64,000 bases of DNA from Hyphococcus sp. (lineage in GTDB: Bacteria; Pseudomonadota; Alphaproteobacteria; Caulobacterales; Parvularculaceae): NCBI GenBank assembly GCA_021776335.1, contig JAJFGB010000011.1, positions 1-64,000 on the forward strand, given 5' to 3'. Below the pieces are notes generated by a model that saw nothing but the letters and a program-made list of their open reading frames with translations, made no database searches and was not told where the DNA came from. Shown piece by piece: positions 36,401 through 45,777 of the stretch. The position numbers and the translations under genes were made by a program. The stretch's first letter is position 1; each line of letters starts with the position of its first letter.

Positions 36401-37083
36401 TTTACGGAAAAACCCTGAAACCGGTTTGGTTTGGGCGGCTTGGCGTCAGGCGCACGCAAATAAAGCGGCGCAGGCATGCCCTCAGGGCTCTGCGCCGCAG
36501 CGGCAATCCGCGCAACATGTTTGGAGTCAATCTGCGTAGACGCCGACGCCGCAATCAAGCGGCCATCACCACCATCAATTTGCGACGCCCCCGAGCCAAC
36601 AAGCGATACCGGCCGCGCAGCCGCCCCTCTAATTAAAATATCTGAAACTTGCCCGGGTGTCGCAACAAATGGCTCAACAAGGGTGGCGCCACAGTGCTCG
36701 TATAGACCGGCATAAAGCTGTCCACGCCGTGCATCGATCACCGGCGCGATCAATGCGCCCGGCTCAATGTTTTCCAAATTACATGCAAGGGCGGCAAGAC
36801 TTGTGACGCCAATAACATCAAGATCCATCCCAATTGCCATGCCACGGGCGAAAGAAAGCCCAACCCGCACGCCGGCAAACCCACCGGGCCCAACCACCAC
36901 GCCGATCCGGTCGAGATCGCGAACCGCTAATGCCGCCTCAGCCAGCGCCGCGGCGGCCATTGGCGCCAGATGTTCGGCATGACCACGCTCCATTCCAATG
37001 GATTGATCGGCAATCACCGCGCCATCCTTCAGGATGGCTACAGAGCAGCATTGCAACGACGTATCGAGACCCAAGACCAGCAT
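36397..37083 (-). CDS. tsaB: tRNA threonylcarbamoyladenosine protein TsaB
   Basis: Partner of TsaD in making t6A37 of tRNA. 228 residues of the ASKHA fold: LGLDTSLQCCSVAIL, HAEHLAPMAAAAL, VVVGPGGFAGVRVGLSFARGMA and VIDARRGQLYAGLYEH. ATG 37083. Followed by rimI with overlapping ends. Confidence 0.94.
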   Translation of the reverse strand: MLVLGLDTSLQCCSVAILKDGAVIADQSIGMERGHAEHLAPMAAAALAEAALAVRDLDRIGVVVGPGGFAGVRVGLSFARGMAIGMDLDVIGVTSLAALACNLENIEPGALIAPVIDARRGQLYAGLYEHCGATLVEPFVATPGQVSDILIRGAAARPVSLVGSGASQIDGGDGRLIAASASTQIDSKHVARIAAAAQSPEGMPAPLYLRAPDAKPPKPNRFQGFSVK

Positions 37084-37131
37084 GACGTCTGCTTAACCGT
37101 AGAATGCGCTCAGGCAAATCCCAAAAATCGA

Positions 37132-37725
37132 CTAAACGATCTCACAGACTTCATCGAAATCAAATCGAGGCGAGCGCGGAAACAGTTTTTCGTCCGTACC
37201 ATAACCAATATTGCAGAGATAATTCGACTTGACTGCCGTACCCGCGAAAAACTCCTTGTCGACGCCAACCTTGTCGAACCCTGACATTGGCCCGCAGTCG
37301 AGGCCGAGCGCTCGCGCGGCGATCATGAAATACGCCCCCTGAAGCGTGCCATTGCGGATAGCGGTTTCCTCGATCAACGCGTCATTACCCTCAAACCAGC
37401 TTTTGGCGTCGTCATGGGGGAAAAGCTTGGGTAAGTGATCATGAAAGGCAAGGTCGTGACCGATGATAACGCAACACGGCGCCGCCATGGTTTTTTTGGC
37501 GTTGCCCTCTGACAAATGCGGTCGCAGACGTTCCTTGCCCTTATCGGAAGCCACAAAAACAAAGCGCGCCGGGGAGCAATTGGCCGAAGTCGGCCCCCAT
37601 TTTGTCAGATCAAAGACCGCTTGCATCAACGTCTTCGTTACAGTCCGTGCTTCCCAGCCATTGCGGGTGCGCGCCTCGCGAAAGATGAGGTCGAGGGCCT
37701 CATCATTGATCATCTTGTCAGACAT
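37132..37725 (-). CDS. nitroreductase family, RutE/HadB-like reductase
   Basis: 197-residue flavoprotein. The stretch TKWGPTSANCSPARFVFV, LRPHLSEGNAKKT, LFPHDDAKSWFEGN and ALGLDCGPMSGFDKVGVDKEFFAG follows the RutE type, NADPH/NADH-dependent 3-hydroxypropionic (malonic semialdehyde) reductase of pyrimidine breakdown. No other rut gene is nearby, so the real substrate is uncertain. Separate transcription unit. Confidence 0.87.
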   Translation of the reverse strand: MSDKMINDEALDLIFREARTRNGWEARTVTKTLMQAVFDLTKWGPTSANCSPARFVFVASDKGKERLRPHLSEGNAKKTMAAPCCVIIGHDLAFHDHLPKLFPHDDAKSWFEGNDALIEETAIRNGTLQGAYFMIAARALGLDCGPMSGFDKVGVDKEFFAGTAVKSNYLCNIGYGTDEKLFPRSPRFDFDEVCEIV

Positions 37726-37776
37726 TGGCCAAGTCTTTCTTGCTGGACAGCCGTAACAGCGTCACCTCTTCAACAG

Positions 37777-37986
37777 TTATTTCTCGTATCGAAAGCCGAG
37801 TTCGAGACTCACTTGATAATAGGCGACCTTGTCATTGTCGATATAGCCCCGGGTTTCCTTGACCTCAAACCAATCGAGATTTTTGATCGACTTTGCAGCT
37901 GTCACAATGGCGTTCTCGACGGCAGCTTCAATGGATTTCTTTGACGTGCCGACGACTTTTGAAACGGCGTAAACTTTATCTGACAT
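37777..37986 (-). CDS. dodecin flavoprotein
   Basis: 69 residues, the full dodecin fold: VYAVSKVVGTSKKSIEAAV, LDWFEVKETRGYI (Trp39 stacks on the flavin), AYYQVSLELGFRYE (Gln for flavin contacts). Dodecamers store riboflavin/FMN or lumichrome. ATG 37986, AAAGGATC-type ribosome site before it. Single gene next to a flavin-dependent reductase, a pairing that may be meaningful. Confidence 0.94.
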   Translation of the reverse strand: MSDKVYAVSKVVGTSKKSIEAAVENAIVTAAKSIKNLDWFEVKETRGYIDNDKVAYYQVSLELGFRYEK

Positions 37987-38092
37987 CGATGGATCCTTTT
38001 TTGTAGATAACTACGTCACTAAATTGAAAAATACGTGGGCTATTCAACAAACCAAAGCAAGACAATCAAATGCCGCGCTTGTCGCGTGCCAA

Positions 38093-38680
38093 TTACGCCA
38101 CGGCTTCAACCTTCATGACTTCCGGCACATAGTGCTTCAGCATATTCTCAATGCCGGATTTCAGCGTCAATGTGGACGACGGGCAGCCCGCGCAAGCACC
38201 GTGCATAGCAAGGAAAACGACGCCTGTGCGCGGCTCATAATGGCGAAAGACAATATCGCCGCCATCCGCCGCAACAGCCGGCCGCACCCTGGTATCAATC
38301 AGTTCAATAATCTGTTCCACGGTTTCGCGATCATCGCCCTCATAGTCTTCGAGCGGCGTTGCTTTGCCCGCATCAGCGCCTTGGGCGCCCTCATTCAAAG
38401 CTGGCAAGCCAGCGGTCAGAAAATCCGCCATTGAACCCAGGATCGCTGGCTTGATGTGGATCCATTCGACAGCTTCGGTTTTGGTCACCGTCACGAAATC
38501 TGCGCCGAGAAAAACGCCCGTCACGCCATCGACTTCAAACAATGTTTGCGCGAGAGGCGAGGCGGCGGCAGATTCAATGGTCGGAAAATCCATGCCGAGT
38601 GCGCCCTCACCCAGAATTGGCCTGCCGGGCGTAAACTTCATTGATTGCGGATTAGGGGTGTCTTCAGTTTGAATAAACAT
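38093..38680 (-). CDS. NifU C-terminal family iron-sulphur scaffold (NfuA-like)
   Basis: 195 residues: N-terminal Nfu_N domain (MFIQTEDTPNPQSMKFTPGRPIL) and a C-terminal NifU domain with the cluster-binding CAGCPSS (CxxC), RPAVAADGGDIVF. It carries Fe-S clusters to targets such as lipoate synthase or MiaB in other bacteria. ATG 38680; the open frame extends into unconserved sequence. Its closeness to tsaB-rimI-fur-miaB is the common alphaproteobacterial order, here slightly spread out. Confidence 0.93.
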   Translation of the reverse strand: MFIQTEDTPNPQSMKFTPGRPILGEGALGMDFPTIESAAASPLAQTLFEVDGVTGVFLGADFVTVTKTEAVEWIHIKPAILGSMADFLTAGLPALNEGAQGADAGKATPLEDYEGDDRETVEQIIELIDTRVRPAVAADGGDIVFRHYEPRTGVVFLAMHGACAGCPSSTLTLKSGIENMLKHYVPEVMKVEAVA

Positions 38681-38762
38681 TGTCAACTTCCATCTATGCA
38701 GGCGCCCCCAGCTAAGTAGGCGCTTACCGGCGCCCTTGCAACGACGGGCGGCTCTCGACGCC

Positions 38763-39113
38763 TCAATTTTCCTCTTCAAGATAGGCCTTCAGGACCACTG
38801 CGCTGTTGCGCGCCTCGTCCTTGGCGGCAAAAATAAACGTCACCACTCCATTTGCACATAACATGCGTAAGCGCCCTATTTCGCCAGCGTTAGCGTCAAG
38901 CTCTTTTCGGTATCGCTTCTGGAATGCCGGCCATTTTTTGGGGTCGTGATCATACCATTTGCGCAATTCCGGGCTGGGCGCGATATCCTTCACCCATTCA
39001 TCGAGCGCGGCATCTTCCTTTTTCACACCACGCGGCCACAGCCGTTCCACAAGGATGCGTTTGCCATCAGATTTCGTCGGCGCCTCATAGGCGCGCTTCA
39101 GCCTGATCTTCAT
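38763..39113 (-). CDS. DUF488 family protein
   Basis: 116 residues with the DUF488 pattern: IRLKRAYEAPTKSDGKRILVERLWPRGVKKEDAALDEWVKDIAPSPELRKWYDHDPKKWPAFQKRYRKEL. The many basic residues and the LWPRG motif are diagnostic. Function unknown. ATG 39113; the longer frame to 39224 has no similarity. Same strand as the NifU-like gene across an 82-bp gap. Confidence 0.9.
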   Translation of the reverse strand: MKIRLKRAYEAPTKSDGKRILVERLWPRGVKKEDAALDEWVKDIAPSPELRKWYDHDPKKWPAFQKRYRKELDANAGEIGRLRMLCANGVVTFIFAAKDEARNSAVVLKAYLEEEN

Positions 39114-39205
39114 TAATTTCCATTCCTTTACCGCCCGTTCCTTGCCTCCGGAACAGCAAGCGCGTAATCGCTTTCGCTTCAGGGCCGACAAAGAGAAATA
39201 GCACC

Positions 39206-41506
39206 ATGGACGACGATTCAACAAAATTCACCGACGAGGAAGCACTCGATTTTCACGCGCGCGGCAAGCCTGGCAAACTGGAAATCACGCCGACCAAGCC
39301 CATGGCGACCCAGCGCGACCTCTCGCTCGCCTATTCTCCCGGCGTCGCCGTGCCCGTACAGCGAATAGCCGACGATCCGGATACCGCCTATGACTACACC
39401 TCAAAGGGCAACATGGTCGCCGTCATCTCCAACGGTACAGCCATTCTCGGCATGGGCGATCTTGGCGCTCTGGCCTCCAAGCCGGTGATGGAGGGAAAAT
39501 CTGTTCTCTTTAAACGGTTTGCAGATATCGACTCTGTCGATATCGAGGTCGACACCAAAGATCCCGATGAATTTGTCAATGCAGTCAAATATCTTGGGCC
39601 AGCCTTCGGGGGCATCAATCTCGAAGACATCGCAGCGCCTGAGAGCTTTGAGATAGAGCAGCGGCTCAAGGAGCTGATGGACATTCCTGTGTTCCATGAC
39701 GACCAGCATGGAACAGCGATCATCGCAGCGGCGGGCCTCCTCAACGCGCTCGACATCACCGGTAAGTCAATCAAAGAGATCAAAATTGCGGTTTCCGGCG
39801 CCGGATCCTCTGCTTTGTCCGTCATTGGCCTGATCAAGGCTATGGGCCTTCCTCATGAGAACGCGATTGTCTGCGATTCCAAAGGTGTTCTCTACAAGGG
39901 CCGGGAGGAACGTATGGATCAGTGGCGTTCGGCGCACGCCGTTGAAACAGATAAGCGCACACTCTCTGAGGCAATCGAAGGCGCTGATGTGTGTCTGGGC
40001 TTGTCGGTCGCCGGCGCCGTCACGCAAGATATGATCAAATCCATGGCGAAGAACCCGATCATCTTTGCCATGGCCAACCCCACACCGGAAATTACCCCGG
40101 AAGAAATTCGTGAAGTGCGCGATGACGCCATCATCGCCACCGGCCGGTCCGACTATCCAAACCAGGTCAACAACGTCCTTGGTTTTCCCTATATATTTCG
40201 TGGCGCTCTGGATGCCAGAGCCCGGACAATTAATGAGGAAATGAAAATCGCCTGCGTCAAGGCGCTTGCAAAGCTCGCACGTGAAGATGTCCCCGATGAA
40301 GTCGCTGCGGCTTATGGCAAACGCCTGCGCTATGGGCCTGGCTACATCATCCCGACGCCGTTCGACCCACGATTGATTTCGGAAATACCCCCTGCCGTCG
40401 CAAAAGCCGCCGCCGATTCCGGCGTGGCGCGTAAACCGATCAAAGATCTTACCGCTTATAAACAGACGCTTGCAGCACGGCTTGATCCGTCTGCGTCGTT
40501 CCTGCAGAAAATTTACTCTTCATTGCGTGGCTGCGACGAACCCAAACGCATCGTCTTTGCCGAAGGCGAAGAGGAAGCCGTCATTCGCGCCGCTTATGCC
40601 TTCCAGCAGGAACGGCTGGGCAAGGCGATCCTGATTGGGCGTAACGAGCAGATCAAGGAAGGCCTGGCGAGCGCCGGTCTGCCTTTAGATACTGAATTTG
40701 AGACCTACCATTCGCGCACGGCCACACACAATGTGACCTATACGGATTATCTCTATAAGCGCTTGCAGCGTAAAGGATATCTTTATAGAGATGCGCAACG
40801 CCTGGTGAACACTGACCGCAATGTTTACGCGGCCTGCATGCTCGCCCATGGCCATGCGGACGGCATGGTGACAGGCGTCACGCGTCACTATGATGTGGCG
40901 CTTGAAAATGTGCAGCATGCGCTAAATCCAAGGCCCGATGAACGCATGGTCGGCATGTCAATTATTTTGACAAAAACGCGCACGCTGTTTGTCGCGGACA
41001 CGAACGTTACAGAATTGCCAACCTCGCAAGATCTTGCCGAGATCGCTATGCAGGTCGCACACGCCGTTCGCCATCTTGGCGTTACGCCGAAGGTCGCTTT
41101 TGTGTCCTATTCAAATTTTGGCAATCCTGACACCGAGCATTCGAGGCGCGTTGCCGGCGCTGTGTCATTGCTCGACAGCCGCGATGATATTGATTTCGAG
41201 TATGAAGGCGAGATGACCCCGCGCATGGCGCTAAACGAAAAATTCCGTACCGTTTACCCCTTTTCACGCCTCAAAGGCGAAGCAAATGTGTTGATTACGC
41301 CCGGCGTTCATTCCGCGGCAATTTCATCTAAGCTGCTCGGTGAAATTGGCGGCGCCACTGTTGTTGGGCCGGTATTGATCGGCCTCGAAAAACCCGTGCA
41401 GATCGCCCAGATCGGTGCGCAAGTTGTCGATATTGTCACGCTCGCTGCGATGGCGGCCTATGAGCTCGATAAGGAACACCGGACATGGGCGGAAAAAAGC
41501 TGCTGA
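39206..41506 (+). CDS. maeB: NADP-dependent malic enzyme, MaeB type
   Basis: 766-residue two-domain enzyme. The N-terminal malic enzyme domain (about 1-430) has SLAYSPGVAVP, VFHDDQHGTAIIAAAGLLNAL and a Rossmann AVSGAGSSAL; the C-terminal phosphotransacetylase-like domain (about 440-766) is regulatory and not expected to be catalytic. It decarboxylates malate to pyruvate with NADP reduction. ATG 39206, with AAAGAG upstream. Monocistronic. Confidence 0.95.
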   Translation: MDDDSTKFTDEEALDFHARGKPGKLEITPTKPMATQRDLSLAYSPGVAVPVQRIADDPDTAYDYTSKGNMVAVISNGTAILGMGDLGALASKPVMEGKSVLFKRFADIDSVDIEVDTKDPDEFVNAVKYLGPAFGGINLEDIAAPESFEIEQRLKELMDIPVFHDDQHGTAIIAAAGLLNALDITGKSIKEIKIAVSGAGSSALSVIGLIKAMGLPHENAIVCDSKGVLYKGREERMDQWRSAHAVETDKRTLSEAIEGADVCLGLSVAGAVTQDMIKSMAKNPIIFAMANPTPEITPEEIREVRDDAIIATGRSDYPNQVNNVLGFPYIFRGALDARARTINEEMKIACVKALAKLAREDVPDEVAAAYGKRLRYGPGYIIPTPFDPRLISEIPPAVAKAAADSGVARKPIKDLTAYKQTLAARLDPSASFLQKIYSSLRGCDEPKRIVFAEGEEEAVIRAAYAFQQERLGKAILIGRNEQIKEGLASAGLPLDTEFETYHSRTATHNVTYTDYLYKRLQRKGYLYRDAQRLVNTDRNVYAACMLAHGHADGMVTGVTRHYDVALENVQHALNPRPDERMVGMSIILTKTRTLFVADTNVTELPTSQDLAEIAMQVAHAVRHLGVTPKVAFVSYSNFGNPDTEHSRRVAGAVSLLDSRDDIDFEYEGEMTPRMALNEKFRTVYPFSRLKGEANVLITPGVHSAAISSKLLGEIGGATVVGPVLIGLEKPVQIAQIGAQVVDIVTLAAMAAYELDKEHRTWAEKSC

Positions 41507-41527
41507 AGCGTTACGGATAAACGCAAC

Positions 41528-42334
41528 CTAGTTTCCACGACGAAATTTGGCAGATTGCGCACGCACAGCGTTCGCCGCCCAGGGGCGCGGCAGCGCCTTC
41601 ATCATCCAGACGACAAATTTATTCCAAAGCCCCGGCACGTAAACGACGTGTCCCTTTTCGACGGCATTGATAGCACCCTCAACGACCGGTTCCGCGTCCA
41701 TAAACATATATTTCGGTAATTGTGACACCAGCGGGCGCGTATCGTTGACATCGTGGAATTCCGAATACGTAAATCCCGGGCACAAGGCCGAGACGGTCAC
41801 GCCGGCGCCATCGCATTCAGCTGCGAGTGACTGTGCAAAGCTCACAAGAAAACCCTTTGAGGCGCCATACATCGTGTGCCCTGATGAACCAGGCACAAGG
41901 CCGGCAACGGACGCTACGTGTATGATGCGACCATATTTGCGTTCAAGCATTCCCGGCAGAAAAAGACGCGTTAAATGCGCATAGCTGGTGACCATCACCT
42001 CCAGAAAATCACGGTGAACATTCCAATCGCTTTCCGTGTAGGCGCCAGGCAGGCCGTATCCCGCATTGTTGACCAGAACATCGACATTAACGCCGTCCGC
42101 CTTCAGCGCAGCGGCGATATCGTCCGGCGCCGTCGGTTCCGCCAGGTCCGCGGCGATAACGCTGACACGAACGCCATGGGCCTTTTTAAGCTCCGCAGCG
42201 AGTGCCGCAAGGCGGTCCTCACGGCGAGCAGTCAATATGAGATCGGCGCCTTTTGCAGCAAAGGATCTCGCAAAGACGGCGCCGATGCCCGCTGAAGCGC
42301 CGGTAATCAGCGCGGTTTTCCCTCGATATATCAT
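41528..42334 (-). CDS. short-chain dehydrogenase, DltE-like
   Basis: 268 residues. Classical SDR: TGASAGIG at 11-18, NNAGYG, catalytic Ser, Tyr (MYGASKG: Tyr-x3-Lys). The C-terminal extension after residue 200 (VEKGHVVYVPGLWNKFVVWMMKALPRPW) is the DltE-type tail that may sit on the membrane. Substrate unknown. Downstream of an O-antigen-ligase-like gene on the same strand, but with no ribosome-site evidence for coupling. Confidence 0.85.
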   Translation of the reverse strand: MIYRGKTALITGASAGIGAVFARSFAAKGADLILTARREDRLAALAAELKKAHGVRVSVIAADLAEPTAPDDIAAALKADGVNVDVLVNNAGYGLPGAYTESDWNVHRDFLEVMVTSYAHLTRLFLPGMLERKYGRIIHVASVAGLVPGSSGHTMYGASKGFLVSFAQSLAAECDGAGVTVSALCPGFTYSEFHDVNDTRPLVSQLPKYMFMDAEPVVEGAINAVEKGHVVYVPGLWNKFVVWMMKALPRPWAANAVRAQSAKFRRGN

Positions 42335-42367
42335 GGATGGAATGTTGAAATGTTTTGGGCGGCGCGT

Positions 42368-43891
42368 CTACGCCCAATCGGGCCGTTCACGCCGTCTAAA
42401 AATTCGCTTCGGACGAAAATGCGCCGAAGCGCCGATAAATGCGCCAATCAACGGAAAAAAATATGACAGATTACCGGTTTGGGAGAGGATCGATCGGGTT
42501 GTCATGAAAGCGACCATCGCGCCGGCAAACCCGATCAGCATCCAGCCCCATCGCCGTGGCGCGGTTTTGGCCCGACCCAATGACGTTTTTGCCGTAATAA
42601 TCATGATACTGATAAAAACTAGAGATCCTGGAATTCCCGTCTCGACAGCAAGCGACAGGTAATAATTATCAACTGACAGCGTGCGGCCCCAATAACCGAT
42701 CAGGATAGCAGACCGGCCGGTTCCATAACCGCCAATCGGACGCTTGGCAATTTTCGGCCAGGCCATCTCAATCTGGTCAAGTCGGGCTTTGGAAGACCGC
42801 GCCGCCGACGTCCCGACTTCACCCGCGATGATTTTTTGCCCGGCGATGATCACCGCCGGTGACGCCACAACCAAGAAGATTGCGGCAAGTCCAATAAACG
42901 GGCGCAATCGAAACAGGCGGTTATCGCGCAGAATACGGATCGTCATAATAATGCCGGCGACACCAAGGCCTGCCGCCATCGCCAACAAGGGTCCTCGTGC
43001 GTTTGTTGCAATGATGCCGCCGAGAATAACCACGAAAACCACCGCCCAAAAACACCGCCGCAACCCGCGGGCCGATACGCCGAAAACGAGCGCCAATGGC
43101 GCGGACATGCTAAGAAATTCACCCAACGACAAAGGATGCGTATGGGTCGCCTGCGCGCGAAAGAAACCGTCGCGGCTTTTTACATCCTGTGCAATTCTCA
43201 GCCATTCCGCCTCTGACCCGATCAAGGGCGACAATTTCGTCACGAGCAACACGCCGGCGCCAACCTCGCTCATAGCGATTAAGCCGGCGATCCCGGCGGC
43301 GACAACCGTCACAATGAGTAAGCGTCTAAATTCACGGAATGTGCGAACGTAAGTGACGAATGCGCAGAATGGCAAAAACCAGATAATGACCTGCCGAAAG
43401 AACTCCTTGCCCGCGGGCACCGACCCTTCAGCAATCGGCACACTAATCGCATTCAACGCGAAAAACGCGAAGACAAGCCCGGCAAGTAAAGGGCTGCGTT
43501 TCAGTGCAGTTGCAAACTGCCCGCGCCGCAACGGGGACGCCGCCATATCGTACAGCCAGAACGCAGTGATAATATAGAAAATCAAGCGCGGCGGCGTCAG
43601 TATCGGCGCCGGACCCAGCTTGAGATGAAGATACGCAGGCCACAGCGGCATCAGTGCAGCAGCGATGACCAGCAATGGAGCAATAATTTTCTTCGACACC
43701 GCGCGCTGTTGCGGCATTGACGCGATGCTGAGCAACAAAAAAGGCGCGATAAAGATGACAAAGGCTTGCGGAATTATCAGCGTTGCCATTGTCGCGACAG
43801 CGATATAGGCGGCAAAGACCGACATCGCCAGCGCGGTCAAAGCCCATCGCTGACGGTCGTTTCTGTCGTGAAAGCTTTCTGCCCCGATCAT
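42368..43891 (-). CDS. O-antigen ligase-like membrane protein (Wzy_C)
   Basis: 507 residues, about eleven to twelve membrane helices. A long periplasmic loop and the C-terminal pattern RPIGGYGTGRSAIL ... DNYYLSLAVETGIPG are those of the WaaL/Wzy-type ligase family (Wzy_C domain), which transfers polysaccharide chains onto lipid A-core or proteins. No polysaccharide cluster surrounds it; the GT61-like gene is 29 kb away. ATG 43891. Exact acceptor is unknown. Confidence 0.85.
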   Translation of the reverse strand: MIGAESFHDRNDRQRWALTALAMSVFAAYIAVATMATLIIPQAFVIFIAPFLLLSIASMPQQRAVSKKIIAPLLVIAAALMPLWPAYLHLKLGPAPILTPPRLIFYIITAFWLYDMAASPLRRGQFATALKRSPLLAGLVFAFFALNAISVPIAEGSVPAGKEFFRQVIIWFLPFCAFVTYVRTFREFRRLLIVTVVAAGIAGLIAMSEVGAGVLLVTKLSPLIGSEAEWLRIAQDVKSRDGFFRAQATHTHPLSLGEFLSMSAPLALVFGVSARGLRRCFWAVVFVVILGGIIATNARGPLLAMAAGLGVAGIIMTIRILRDNRLFRLRPFIGLAAIFLVVASPAVIIAGQKIIAGEVGTSAARSSKARLDQIEMAWPKIAKRPIGGYGTGRSAILIGYWGRTLSVDNYYLSLAVETGIPGSLVFISIMIITAKTSLGRAKTAPRRWGWMLIGFAGAMVAFMTTRSILSQTGNLSYFFPLIGAFIGASAHFRPKRIFRRRERPDWA

Positions 43892-44117
43892 GGGTTAAAC
43901 ATTAGCGTCCCCGGTAATGACAAAGCGTTAACCACGTTCAGGAGCAAATGTTAATTTTTCCTGGTCCCAGAAAAACAGTTGAGCAAACGGAAAACAGACC
44001 AGAAACGATTGCTGTCGCACAAGATTTGCAGAATGAGTGGTGTTGCGGCGCGCCTGTGGTGAACGCCGTGAACTGGTGAAAAGTTAATATCCACGACCAC
44101 CCTTTGATTGAACATTC

Positions 44118-44450
44118 ATGGACAGCATAGAATTTCTTGCCCTTCTCTTGGTTTTCGCAGGTGTCCTGGCCTGGTATCTCTACAATCTGCGGGCCGGGGC
44201 AGGTGGACATGCTGGGCTATTGGCGCTCAAGGAAGACCCTGTCGCTGCGAAACCAAAATCAAAGCACGCAAATTATAGCATCAGAGAACGCACCGACAAA
44301 AAAAACGCCGGCGGGGACAATCAAGGCGCCGCCAACGCCGTTGAAGAAACGTTCCAACAGCAGGCCCCCTCTCGACAAGCAAGAGCGCGGTACCGGTCCA
44401 GGGAAAAGGCGGCCTTCACCAAGCAGCAAAAGGGAAGAGCGTTTCGCTGA
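44118..44450 (+). CDS. small membrane-anchored basic protein
   Basis: 110 residues: one N-terminal helix (FLALLLVFAGVLAWYLYNL), then a short Gly-rich turn and a basic C-terminal half (YSIRERTDKKNAG, QARARYRSREKAAF). Not recognised. No strong ribosome site. An overlapping second frame (44137-44472) is also open, but lacks a plausible membrane helix. I favour this frame because of its helix. Confidence 0.45.
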   Translation: MDSIEFLALLLVFAGVLAWYLYNLRAGAGGHAGLLALKEDPVAAKPKSKHANYSIRERTDKKNAGGDNQGAANAVEETFQQQAPSRQARARYRSREKAAFTKQQKGRAFR

Positions 44451-44502
44451 GCTCTCACCACAATATTTTTGAACCCGCATCCGAATTTTTGAAGTTTTGA
44501 GT

Positions 44503-44514
44503 TCACAATTGTGA
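44503..44514. promoter_or_regulatory. perfect 12-bp palindrome upstream of hemH
   Basis: TCACAATTGTGA, perfectly symmetric, about 68 bases before the hemH start and 53 bases after the preceding small ORF. The TCACA/TGTGA half-sites look like those of a dimeric regulator, but no family can be fixed from one site. Confidence 0.4.
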
Positions 44515-44581
44515 CGAGAGCGCCGATATCCTAAAGGCGCATCGCCCCGGATATTCGCGGCGACATAACCAAAGCGACGAG

Positions 44582-45631
44582 ATGCCCGACGCCCCGACCC
44601 AATTCACTGACATTACGCCAATTCCCGCAGGACATCCGACAGTGGCTCAAGAGCGGGTTGGTGTGCTTTTGGTGAATCTCGGAACGCCGGATGCAGCGAC
44701 GCCCGCCGCGGTTCGCCGGTACCTGCAGGAGTTTTTGAGCGACAAGCGTATTGTTGATCTGCCGCGCGCCATTTGGCTGCCAATCCTTCACGGCGTGATC
44801 TTGAATGTGCGGCCTGCCGCCACGGCGCGAAACTATGCCAAAATCTGGCGCCAGGAAAGCGATGAAAGCCCATTGCGTTACTTCACGCGGGCGCAGGCGG
44901 AGGGGCTTCATAGTGCGCTCCGCCAAGCCGCATCGGTCGACTGGGCAATGCGTTACGGTACGCCTTCCATCGGCGATCGCCTCGCCGTCCTTAAGGACGC
45001 GGGCGCAACGCGTATCCTCATAGTGCCGCTTTATCCGCAATATTCTGCGACAACGACAGCAAGTGTGACAGACGCCGTATTTGATGCTGTTAAAGCCATG
45101 CGCTGGCAGCCTGCGATCAGAATAGCGCCCGCCTTTCACGATGACCCAGCCTATATCGACGCACTGGCGACAGTGACACAGCGCCGCCTTGCAGCACTCG
45201 ACACGCAGCCGGAATGCATCGTCATTTCATTTCATGGTTTACCACAGCGCTATCTTGATGCTGGCGACCCATATCATTGCCATTGCGCAAAAACCGCCAG
45301 GCTTTTGCGTGAAAAAATGGGGTGGACGGAAGAGTTCGCTCCGCTGGCGTTTCAATCAAAATTCGGGCGTGAAAAATGGCTGGAACCTGCAGCCGAAGAA
45401 ACCATCCGACAATTGGGTGCAAAGGGCGTCAAAAACATCGCGGTCGTGATGCCGGGCTTCGTCGCGGACTGCATCGAGACTCTGGAAGAAATTGATATCG
45501 CCGCACGACAGACCTTCTTAACGGCGGGGGGTGAGAAATTCACAACAATACCGTGCCTTAATGATGCGCCAGAGATGATCGCTTTGCTGGAAACCATAGC
45601 GCGACGGGAAGCTGCCGGGTGGATCGACTGA
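44582..45631 (+). CDS. hemH: ferrochelatase
   Basis: Inserts Fe2+ into protoporphyrin IX, the last step of haem synthesis. 349 residues, with VGVLLVNLGTPDAATPAAVRRYLQEFLSDKRI at the start, SFHGLPQRY (the catalytic His), and the C-terminal GFVADCIETLEEID. The run CHCAK is present as in related proteins. ATG 44582. Monocistronic. Confidence 0.96.
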   Translation: MPDAPTQFTDITPIPAGHPTVAQERVGVLLVNLGTPDAATPAAVRRYLQEFLSDKRIVDLPRAIWLPILHGVILNVRPAATARNYAKIWRQESDESPLRYFTRAQAEGLHSALRQAASVDWAMRYGTPSIGDRLAVLKDAGATRILIVPLYPQYSATTTASVTDAVFDAVKAMRWQPAIRIAPAFHDDPAYIDALATVTQRRLAALDTQPECIVISFHGLPQRYLDAGDPYHCHCAKTARLLREKMGWTEEFAPLAFQSKFGREKWLEPAAEETIRQLGAKGVKNIAVVMPGFVADCIETLEEIDIAARQTFLTAGGEKFTTIPCLNDAPEMIALLETIARREAAGWID

Positions 45632-45777
45632 CGCGCCACGCCGACACAAAAGTTAGCTCAAGTGCAAATTTGACGTCTCGTCACGCCGTGAGCGCCGTTG
45701 GTCGAATTTGACCTTTTTATCTTCTGGCGACTGATTGATGCTGCACGATTAAGATCGCTTGAGGATGGTCCATCTTT

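Noticed and set aside
44137-44472. Alternative 111-codon ORF overlapping the small membrane gene
   Set aside because: It lacks a membrane helix or a ribosome site and is very basic and proline-rich, as expected from an out-of-frame reading.
45667-45712. Repeated AATTTGAC upstream of the VTT protein gene
   Set aside because: Two 8-base copies can easily arise by chance and show no symmetry.
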